Shown here piece by piece: positions 58,701 through 64,000 of a DNA stretch of 64,000 nucleotides. The notes below the pieces were generated by a model. The model was given only the letters and a program-made list of their open reading frames with translations. It had not been told where the DNA came from and made no database searches. The position numbers were made by a program, and so were the translations under genes. Location of the stretch: positions 33,677 through 97,676 of the forward strand of contig ONCG01000012.1 of NCBI GenBank assembly GCA_900316285.1. Reading direction: 5' to 3'. How positions within the stretch are numbered: the first letter of the stretch is position 1; every line of letters starts with the position of its first letter. The DNA is from an uncultured Prevotellaceae bacterium. Its GTDB lineage: Bacteria > Bacteroidota > Bacteroidia > Bacteroidales > Bacteroidaceae.

Positions 58701-60202
58701 CTCCGAACGGCGATGCCAGCCAGAGCAAGGTGCTGCAGACCATCGACTACACGAAGATCAGTGGCGATGAAGGCTGGCGGAAGGTCATGTTGCGACTCGA
58801 CGAGTTCACCTCCGTCGATCATATCCTCCTCTCCTTCAACGCACAGGCCACCGGTGCCCGCTTCGGCAACATCGCCTTCGATGCCATCAGCGTACACAAC
58901 CAGCACGACAACGACCTCGTTCTGGAGAAGTTCTCCGTGCCTGGCGTCGTGTCAGCGGGCAAGACCGCCAAGGCTGTCGTCACCATCAGCAACCAGGGCC
59001 GCCTCAGCGTGAGCGACTATAAGGTGCGTCTGATGAAGAACGGACTGTTTGCCGACGAGGTCAATGGTAAGGCGATTGCTGCAGGCGAGACGATGGATTA
59101 CACCTTCGACATCCCAACAGCCATTACCGATCAGGAAGATAATGAGTTTGAGGCAAGCATCATCGACGACGACGATGCCGATCCAAGCAACAACAAGGCG
59201 ACGGCGAAGATGACCATCGAGATGCCTCTCTACCCCGTTCCCACAGCAGGCGAAGGTGTGAGCGACGATGATGTCGTTGTACTGTCGTGGCAGGCTCCCG
59301 ACCTCACACCACGCGAGGTGACGGCCACCGACGACTTCGAGCGCTACGATCCGTTCATCATCGACGGCATCGGCACATGGACCGTGCGCGACGGTGACCG
59401 CGACATCACACTCGGACTTCAGATGGGCGACGGTAGCACAGTGATGTACGACCACGTGGGCGAGCCCATGGCCTATCAGGTGTTTAATGCCGAAGCAGCA
59501 GGACTAAGTGCCGTCACGCAACTGCAGGCTCATTCTGGAAGCCAGATGCTCAGCAACATCATCGAGGCAAATAAGGCAGCCGACGACTGGCTTATCTCAC
59601 CCGAGCTCTCCGGACACGAGCAGACCGTCACCTTCTGGGTTCGCGCGATGGGGGACAACTTTGCTGAAACCTTCGAGGTGCTGGCATCGCAGGAGGGCAC
59701 TGAACCCGCCGACTTCATGGTTATTGAGGCATCGGGCAACACTGCCGGTGGTGAGTGGACCGAGATTAGCGCCCTACTCCCTGAGGGTACGCGTTACTTC
59801 GCCATCCATGTGGGTGTGAAGCAGAAGTTCATGCTGATGATCGACGATATCACCTACACGCTCTTCAACACCGCCGACCTGAAGCTCTTGGGCTATAACA
59901 TCTACTGGGCTGACGAGCTGCTGAACGATGAGCCCATCACCGCGACCACCTTCGAGACCGCTTGGCTTGGCAGCGACGACTATCGCGTCACAGCTGTCTA
60001 TGAGCAGGGTGAGTCGGCCCTCAGCGAGCCCTTCCGCATCGTGTCCATAGGCATTGAGAATCCCTCAACGCAACCTCTCAACTCCTCAACCTCTCACCGT
60101 CTTAACTCCACCTACGACCTCAGCGGCCGCCGCATCTCCGACACCTCGAAACTGCCGAAGGGCGTCTACATCCGCAATGGGAAAAAGGTTGTAATTAAAT
60201 AA
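55694..60202 (+). CDS. Large exported FN3 / choice-of-anchor-type surface protein
   Basis: A 1,502-aa secreted protein of unknown function. The ATG at 55694 gives a clear signal peptide (MKRNQILSICAVCVMLLMSV, cleaved after SAVAQ); the ORF extends upstream to 55529 without one. The first third resembles a beta-propeller-like region. Fibronectin-III-like domains follow (APTNVRMTKTGNENEIKLTW; TVTNFTLTPGRSGAQTAKLK; TEPTDVTLVMNGLTAKLTW), alternating with MAM/choice-of-anchor J-like sandwiches (YFDDLED, LPFKESFAN, DDFERYDPF). The C-terminal tail YDLSGRRISDTSKLPKGVYI, then RNGKKVVIK, is the type linked to secretion in this group. It may bind host or plant polymers, but no catalytic motif was seen. 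Confidence 0.85.
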   Translation: MKRNQILSICAVCVMLLMSVSAVAQSGRLVPVRPVSLDQHDQWNAMKEKTEEKTALVRPMGYSLLTPVAQTTGLDVPQPFKTQKRQAPAIPMVGADYTMPAQVYGLLVYSDKWANGSGTGNFGVYTFTADNPGSVKNVIKSDDMKANGGALYANGRLNVLNYSDLWGMVILDHDWYEYSIQYWDLLQHRHGDGDNAVTRLMSACGGYDQATGQYFAIMYTDDMKAQVFGTLDYSKNTRKIIKQLDESENVLAMAISQAGVIYGVRADGMFVQIDKTSGKMTVVGDTGVKPMYMQSAAIDPRTDRMFWAACSAEDPVGLYEIDLPTGKATLIGKFANREEFVGLYIPAPAAEEDAPAACASLGTTFAGDALTATVNFRLPSKTYAGQSLSGETLGYCVYIDGELVAEGQGEANTLVKPEVTVAKSAMYRFEVSAKNAAGEGPRIHLDKFIGKDAPVAPTNVRMTKTGNENEIKLTWTAPTTGVNKGYVNKDDLNYTIVRYPDEVMVSEHQTERVFVETITSTALANYYYVVTAYNGDIEGQSAESNRMQFGEAIEPPYFDDLEDTKVGAKLYTIIDANKDGNTWQYGYWNGTENADLYYTRNEDRKTPADDWVITSPIHLKESRFYRLTFDVNNDRFFGGDEVISAWVGDDKTIEAMKTEVVPVTTVTNGDPKPLTGVIKSDKDSRYYIGFHCESPADQSMLELDNISIEECGVFAAPDTVTNFTLTPGRSGAQTAKLKFNVPTTNFFGEPIEKVDSIVIYRGKAKRKVFTDVELGAELLFNDTSVPNGINTYYIYTYNSYGCGIPAERTDWIGVDVPTEPTDVTLVMNGLTAKLTWKAPTTGQHGGYIKASELTYNIEDMNSYIKGDHRAGTTYTENRGSKQEILYYRVSAQSKAGGSGYTYSNSVVSGAPYELPFKESFANAKTEQLWTAQQSEGFAGQMGYTNSISADADNGAALIIPGKAGDVAQLTSGKISLKAAPYPILEFYFYAVPRQTTALSIIVTPNGDASQSKVLQTIDYTKISGDEGWRKVMLRLDEFTSVDHILLSFNAQATGARFGNIAFDAISVHNQHDNDLVLEKFSVPGVVSAGKTAKAVVTISNQGRLSVSDYKVRLMKNGLFADEVNGKAIAAGETMDYTFDIPTAITDQEDNEFEASIIDDDDADPSNNKATAKMTIEMPLYPVPTAGEGVSDDDVVVLSWQAPDLTPREVTATDDFERYDPFIIDGIGTWTVRDGDRDITLGLQMGDGSTVMYDHVGEPMAYQVFNAEAAGLSAVTQLQAHSGSQMLSNIIEANKAADDWLISPELSGHEQTVTFWVRAMGDNFAETFEVLASQEGTEPADFMVIEASGNTAGGEWTEISALLPEGTRYFAIHVGVKQKFMLMIDDITYTLFNTADLKLLGYNIYWADELLNDEPITATTFETAWLGSDDYRVTAVYEQGESALSEPFRIVSIGIENPSTQPLNSSTSHRLNSTYDLSGRRISDTSKLPKGVYIRNGKKVVIK

Positions 60203-60206
60203 AAAA

Positions 60207-60406
60207 GACCTCAAAGAGGTCACATGTGCCTAACCTCGGGTCTTGACCCGTGGATGGTCGAAACCCCAGAAAAGGAATGCCGACCCTAAAGGGGTCGCAC
60301 AACTGATTAAAACGGCCTGAAAGGCCAACAAGCACATAGCCCAGGGCATCGCCCTGGGTTTTGTGTTTGGCAACAATAAACGCCCCGTCGGGGCAAAAGC
60401 TTTTGC
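60207..60406. repeat. String of short perfect hairpins (REP-like region)
   Basis: At least six different perfect or near-perfect palindromes stand in a row in 200 nt: GACCTC/GAGGTC (60207), CGGGTC/GACCCG (60237), CGACCC/GGGTCG with a small bulge (60281), GGCCT/AGGCC (60314), CCCAGGGC/GCCCTGGG (60340) and GCCCC/GGGGC (60382). They run into GCAAAAGCTTTTGC (60393). The 405-nt gap between the surface-protein gene and rplS holds no gene. Confidence 0.85.
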
Positions 60407-60535
60407 ACTTACAGCGCGAAAACTCCCTTGAACATAAACACCCTGGACGATGCTTTGGGCTGTAAGCGAAAGCCTCTTCAGGGCGTCATGCGGCATCTGC
60501 AAAAAACACTCTTTGCGAAAAAACATACAAAACAA

Positions 60536-60575
60536 GAGACCCGACATCCAGCTGGACGTCGGGTCTCTTATTGTT
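60536..60575. terminator. Bidirectional terminator at the 3' end of rplS
   Basis: GAGACCCGAC and GTCGGGTCTC form the outer stem with TCCA/TGGA inside (60536-60567). An A-rich run lies on the left and TTATTGTTTT on the right. Confidence 0.85.
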
Positions 60576-60607
60576 TTGATTCTTTCGAATCGCAGAAGCA
60601 GGGTTAA

Positions 60608-60976
60608 TTACTTTGCCACTACACCGCTGCGCTTCTCCTTGATACGAGCCTTCTTACCCGTGAGGTTACGCAGATAGTACAGCTTGGCACGACGCACCTT
60701 ACCACGCTTGTTGATCTCGATGCTGTCGATGTTCGGCGACTCGATGGGGAAGATACGCTCAACACCCACGGTACCCGACATTTTACGAACAGTGAAGCGC
60801 TTCTTCTGACCCTCACCGCTGATGCGGATCACCACACCGCGATAGAGCTGGATACGCTCCTTCGAACCCTCGACAATTTTGTAAGCGACAGTAATCGTAT
60901 CACCAGGACCAAACTGGGGAAACTCCTTGCCGGTTGCAAATGCTTCTTCAGCAACTTTGATTAAATCAGTTTTCAT
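60608..60976 (-). CDS. rplS: 50S ribosomal protein L19
   Basis: Ribosomal protein at the 30S-50S interface. The 122-aa product matches the family throughout: [48 protein letters not shown] and [19 protein letters not shown]. Length is typical. The promoter box lies about 90 nt upstream, and a strong terminator follows. Confidence 0.98.
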   Translation of the reverse strand: MKTDLIKVAEEAFATGKEFPQFGPGDTITVAYKIVEGSKERIQLYRGVVIRISGEGQKKRFTVRKMSGTVGVERIFPIESPNIDSIEINKRGKVRRAKLYYLRNLTGKKARIKEKRSGVVAK

Positions 60977-61066
60977 TTCTTCTTAATGAATTAAAAGTTG
61001 TTTGTCTCACCAACGCAACATGGCTCATGACTCATCCACGACCAGCGGTTACGCCGAAAGCGGGTG

Positions 61067-61074
61067 CAAAGGTA
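61067..61074 (-). promoter_or_regulatory. -7 box of the rplS promoter
   Basis: TACCTTTG on the minus strand, 91 nt before the rplS start. The leader is longer than for most genes here. Confidence 0.75.
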
Positions 61075-61203
61075 CAAAAAAAGTTCAAGGTTCGTGGTTG
61101 AAAGTTGAAAGTTTTTACGTCAGGAAGCCATGTTTTTAGATTATTTAACTCTTTCCCCACAAAAGATAAAGCATGAATGCAACCAGGTTCCAACCATTTT
61201 TTG

Positions 61204-61211
61204 TATTTTTG
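61204..61211 (+). promoter_or_regulatory. -7 box of the split 5'-nucleotidase genes
   Basis: TATTTTTG 28 nt before the ATG at 61239. Confidence 0.65.
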
Positions 61212-61238
61212 CAGAAGAATTAAAAACCATCATTCGTT

Positions 61239-62018
61239 ATGAAATACCTCAAGATTCTCGGAGCATTACTGCTCCTCGCGTCGTGCGCTTCCCACTACCA
61301 CATGACAGGTATCGAGCGCACACGCATGCTCATCGACAAGCGCTACGACGCCCAGCCCGTAGCCGAGGCACAGGCCTTCATCGCACCCTACCAACACGAG
61401 GTGGACTCCATCATGAGTCCCGTCGTGGGAACGATTGCGAAATACATGGCGGCTCACAAGCCGGAGAGCGAACTCTCCAACCTCATGAGCGACATCCTCG
61501 TATGGGGCGGTGCGAAATATAACGAGCAGCCCGACTTCGCTATCTACAACGTAGGAGGCATCCGCGCCGGCTTTGCAGCAGGCAAGGTCACCTTCGGCAA
61601 CGTTGTCGATGTGGCACCCTTCGAGAACAAGATCTGCTTCCTCACGCTCACGGGCGCGAAGGTGCTCGAACTATTCTCGCAACTCGCCAGCCGCGGCGGC
61701 GAGGGTGTAAGCCGAGGAGTTGAGCTACGCATCGCCGATGGCAGGCTGCTCTCCGCCCGTCTGCATGGCAAGGACATCGACCCGCAGGCCAGCTATCGCA
61801 TCGCCACACTCGACTACCTCGCACAGGGCAATGACGGATTGGTGGCCTTCAAGGACGGCACCAACCTCGTGTCGCCGCAGACCGAGGAGAACAACGTGCG
61901 TTTCATCATCATGGACTACTTCCGTGCCGAAGCTGCCGAGGGTCGCATCGTCGATGCCAACATCGAAGGACGCATCGTCTCGGAAACCTCCACCGATGGA
62001 ATTCCCTTGGGGAATTAA
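61239..62018 (+). CDS. 5'-nucleotidase C-terminal domain, stand-alone lipoprotein
   Basis: A 259-aa predicted lipoprotein (lipobox LLASCAS, Cys about 16). It matches only the substrate-binding 5'-nucleotidase C-terminal domain of UshA-type enzymes: SNLMSDILVWG, YNVGGIRAGFAAGKVTFGNV, PFENKICFLTLTGAKVLELF and IATLDYLAQGNDGL, the last contributing to the nucleotide-binding site. The metallophosphoesterase half is encoded by the next gene, so the usual N-C order is reversed. It is separated from that gene by 171 nt with a 7-bp word array. Confidence 0.92.
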   Translation: MKYLKILGALLLLASCASHYHMTGIERTRMLIDKRYDAQPVAEAQAFIAPYQHEVDSIMSPVVGTIAKYMAAHKPESELSNLMSDILVWGGAKYNEQPDFAIYNVGGIRAGFAAGKVTFGNVVDVAPFENKICFLTLTGAKVLELFSQLASRGGEGVSRGVELRIADGRLLSARLHGKDIDPQASYRIATLDYLAQGNDGLVAFKDGTNLVSPQTEENNVRFIIMDYFRAEAAEGRIVDANIEGRIVSETSTDGIPLGN

Positions 62019-62060
62019 TTGATAATTAATAATTGACAATTGATAATTGACAATTGATAA
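62019..62060. repeat. 7-bp word array between the two nucleotidase halves
   Basis: Six consecutive heptamers of the form TTGAYAA (one TTAATAA) start directly after the stop codon. Same word family as 30783-30824. Confidence 0.88.
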
Positions 62061-62189
62061 TGATGATTTCCCTTAGCTAGTTCGAGTATTTGATGTTCTA
62101 TAACTTAATATCAACAATCCAAAGGGATTGCCATTATTTCCGACTTCCCAGATGATTTCGATATAAATAATAAAAAAAGCTTCAATATT

Positions 62190-63065
62190 ATGATAAAGAA
62201 TTCCAAGTACATACTGCTGATTGTCATGTTGGTGGTAAGCCTCACGGCAACAGCGAAGAAGAAGCAACTGCTCATCCTGCACACCAACGACACGCACAGT
62301 TGCATCATGCCACTCAGCGAAACCCTTGCCGATACCCTCGTGGCTGGGCGCGGAGGATTCCTCCGGCGAATCGCCATGCTCAAGGAAGAACGGCAGAAGA
62401 ACCCCGATCTGCTCTACTTCGATAGCGGCGACTTCTGTCAGGGATCGCCCTACTACAACCTTTTCCGGGGCGATGTAGAGATCGGGTTGATGAACCAGAT
62501 GGGTATCGACGCCAGCACCATCGGCAACCATGAGTTCGACTTCGGCATCGACAACATGGCACGCATCTTCCGTAAGGCGAACTTCCCCATCCTTTGCTCC
62601 AACTACGACTTCACCGGCACCGTTCTGGAAGGTATCGTGAAGCCCTACACCATCATCCGACGCGGCGACATCAAGATCGGCGTCTTCGCCCTCTGTCCAC
62701 AGCTCGAAGGTCTCGTGGCAGCCTCCAACTGCGCAGGCATCCGGTACCTCGACCCTGCCACCTGTGCCAATCAGATGGTGCAGCTGCTGAAAAAGCAACA
62801 GAAGTGCGACCTCATCATCTGCATCAGCCACCTCGGATGGGACGACAGCCCAGCAGAAGAGCGTCTGCGCGCAGGACGTGCAGAGTGTGACAACAGCGCC
62901 ATTGCGAAAACACGCGGCATCGACATCGTCCTCGGCGGTCACTCCCACACCTACTTCCAGGAGCTCCGCTACATCACCGACCTCGACGGTCGGCAAGTGC
63001 CCGTCGACCAAAACGGCAAGCATGCCATCTATGTCGGACGCATGCTCGTCACCATGAAGAAATAA
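62190..63065 (+). CDS. 5'-nucleotidase metallophosphoesterase domain, stand-alone, exported
   Basis: A 291-aa exported phosphoesterase covering the N-terminal catalytic domain of UshA-type 5'-nucleotidases. After a signal peptide (about 1-22) it has the di-metal motifs LHTNDTHS, DSGDFCQG, GNHEFDFG, CISHLGWD and GGHSHTYF. It ends shortly after GRMLVTMKK, where the C-terminal domain would begin. The partner domain is the upstream lipoprotein gene. The two products may assemble in the periplasm to hydrolyse nucleotides; this is inferred from the split and adjacency. Confidence 0.93.
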   Translation: MIKNSKYILLIVMLVVSLTATAKKKQLLILHTNDTHSCIMPLSETLADTLVAGRGGFLRRIAMLKEERQKNPDLLYFDSGDFCQGSPYYNLFRGDVEIGLMNQMGIDASTIGNHEFDFGIDNMARIFRKANFPILCSNYDFTGTVLEGIVKPYTIIRRGDIKIGVFALCPQLEGLVAASNCAGIRYLDPATCANQMVQLLKKQQKCDLIICISHLGWDDSPAEERLRAGRAECDNSAIAKTRGIDIVLGGHSHTYFQELRYITDLDGRQVPVDQNGKHAIYVGRMLVTMKK

Positions 63066-63449
63066 ACTTGGGGCTCATCAGCACCAGACCGCAGGGCAAA
63101 AAAAATGGGCGCCGCTGCGCCCTACCTTGTTAACCTTAAATCTAATACTATGAAAAACACATGGCAAATATATCAATATTTCCAATTCCCTGCAAATATT
63201 TCAAGAAAAAAATGCATCAATTTAAGTATTTTTTACAAATACAACCAGCCCGTTAATATTCATAAACACTAATTCATAGTTATTCCTTGCAAATAATTAC
63301 GAATTGTTTCTTTTCCTTCTCATTATGCTACGAAATGAAAGCAGCAGCCTCATCCCATTGCCGTTTATCCCTTATAGGAGCGAAAGAAAAGGCTGTTACA
63401 TACTTTTTGATCTCTCCTGAGGAGTCCAATGACCGATGCATATTACATA

Positions 63450-63691
63450 AGGAGCTATGCTCTGTAAGTAAAGGAGCAATGCTCTGCAACCTCCAGAGCT
63501 ATGCTTTATGACTCCCAAAGCAATGCTCTTGAGTTCCAAACTCAATGCTCTTGGGTTCTAAAGTCAATGCTCTTGAGTTCCAAACTCAATGCTCTGAGAC
63601 TCTAAACTCAATGCTCTGAGACTCTAAACTCAATGCTCTAAGACCCTAAAAGCAACGCTTTGAGCACCCAAACAAAATGCTCTGAGCACTT
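63450..63691. repeat. 22-bp-phased tandem array, island 4 (11 units)
   Basis: Eleven consecutive units of exactly 22 bp start at 63450. Cores read AGCTATGCTCT, AGCAATGCTCT and CTCAATGCTCT; two neighbouring units (63582 and 63604) are identical. It lies upstream of the PAS-regulator promoter. The rest of the 720-nt gap (63066-63449) shows only AT-rich sequence and a small GGGCGC/GCGCCC hairpin near 63107. Confidence 0.93.
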
Positions 63692-63755
63692 TATCGAAAA
63701 TCAGGCGGAATTAAGGAAATATCCTTCAACATTCCCTTATCTCGCAGAAAATTCG

Positions 63756-63763
63756 TACCTTTG
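63756..63763 (+). promoter_or_regulatory. -7 box of the PAS-regulator promoter
   Basis: TACCTTTG 23 nt before the ATG at 63786. Confidence 0.7.
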
Positions 63764-63785
63764 CACCCAAGTTTGAAACAGCAAT

Positions 63786-64000
63786 ATGGCACAGATAGAC
63801 GATTTCTTTATGTACGAGAACCGCGTGGAGGGCATCACCGATGCCGACTACCAGCGGGCACAGCCTTACGTGGAGGCGGCGCAGGCATTCGCACAGACCA
63901 CCTACCAGAGCATCTACATCATCGACTACTACCGCAAGAACTTCCTCTACGTGTCGGACAATCCGCTCTTCCTCTGCGGACACACTGCCGACGAGGTACG
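63786..64000 (+). CDS. PAS-domain LuxR-type regulator, partial (runs off the window)
   Basis: Only the first 71 codons are in the window and the frame is open to the end. The translation begins MAQIDDFFMYENRVEGITDA and continues through YVEAAQAFAQTTYQSIYIID and YYRKNFLYVSDNPLFLCG. This resembles the N-terminus of Bacteroidetes HTH (LuxR-type) regulators with a PAS-like sensory domain. The DNA-binding part is outside the window, so the family call is provisional. Confidence 0.75.
   Translation, partial: MAQIDDFFMYENRVEGITDADYQRAQPYVEAAQAFAQTTYQSIYIIDYYRKNFLYVSDNPLFLCGHTADEV

Noticed and set aside
63450-63691. CRISPR array
   Set aside because: Units are back-to-back 22-bp near-repeats with no 25-40 bp unique spacers and no cas gene nearby.
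1-64000. tRNA, rRNA or known riboswitch genes
   Set aside because: No cloverleaf, rRNA signature or recognised riboswitch motif was seen in the gaps on reading both strands; a covariance-model scan would be needed to exclude small ones.

Overview
The window looks like a chromosomal segment of a Prevotella-type member of the Bacteroidales. The evidence is the SusC/SusD pair, a purH-mreB-mreC-mreD-mrdA-rodA gene order, promoters of the Bacteroidetes form (TTTG, about 20 nt, then TAnnTTTG), many secreted glycoside hydrolases and a fairly GC-rich coding sequence. No rRNA, tRNA, CRISPR or intact insertion sequence was seen.

Layout. (1) 21-2261: a GH2 beta-galactosidase-like enzyme. (2) 2626-9441: IMP cyclohydrolase followed by the rod-shape and peptidoglycan-elongation genes mreB, mreC, mreD, mrdA (PBP2) and rodA. 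(3) 9442-10357: a non-coding island with a 22-bp-phased repeat array, an orphan promoter and a palindromic element. (4) 10358-12412: an aquaporin and an FHS-family sugar permease. (5) 12716-28375: a beta-glucan-type polysaccharide utilization locus (SusC, SusD, a surface glycan-binding lipoprotein with three repeated modules, GH16, a CotH-like kinase, GH5, GH3) closed by a membrane-bound TPR/HTH regulator. (6) 28526-32321: class II aldolase, then convergent DUF4831-like and NAD(P)HX repair genes. (7) 32490-41017: a large GH2 enzyme, hpt, adk, a ZIP transporter, obg and an M23 peptidase whose N-terminus is made of a 33-bp tandem repeat. (8) 41306-51957, mostly minus strand: a DUF3987 primase/helicase-like protein, GH31, an unrecognised 480-aa protein, a second repeat/palindrome island, a small basic protein, stand-alone AICAR transformylase and an esterase. 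(9) 52058-60202: GH127 and a large FN3/choice-of-anchor surface protein preceded by a small HTH-like gene. (10) 60608-64000: rplS, a 5'-nucleotidase split into two genes in reverse domain order, another 22-bp array and the start of a PAS regulator.

How the genes work together. The PUL reads as capture at the surface (SusD, glycan-binding protein), endo-cleavage (GH16, GH5), TonB-dependent import (SusC), periplasmic trimming to glucose (GH3) and uptake (FHS permease), with the TPR/HTH protein as the likely sensor. GH31, GH127, the esterase and the large GH2 suggest use of other plant glycans.

The most unusual content is non-coding. Four intergenic islands carry tandem units of exactly 22 bp (42 units in all) built around short palindromic cores such as AGCNNTGCT. 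Separate arrays of 7-bp and 8-bp words occur between genes and inside genes, where they encode signal peptides and a coiled coil. Two inverted-repeat elements of parallel design lie beside two of the 22-bp arrays. At protein level, PurH is split into two unlinked genes and a 5'-nucleotidase is split in reverse order. All statements come from reading the sequence; no database search was run.
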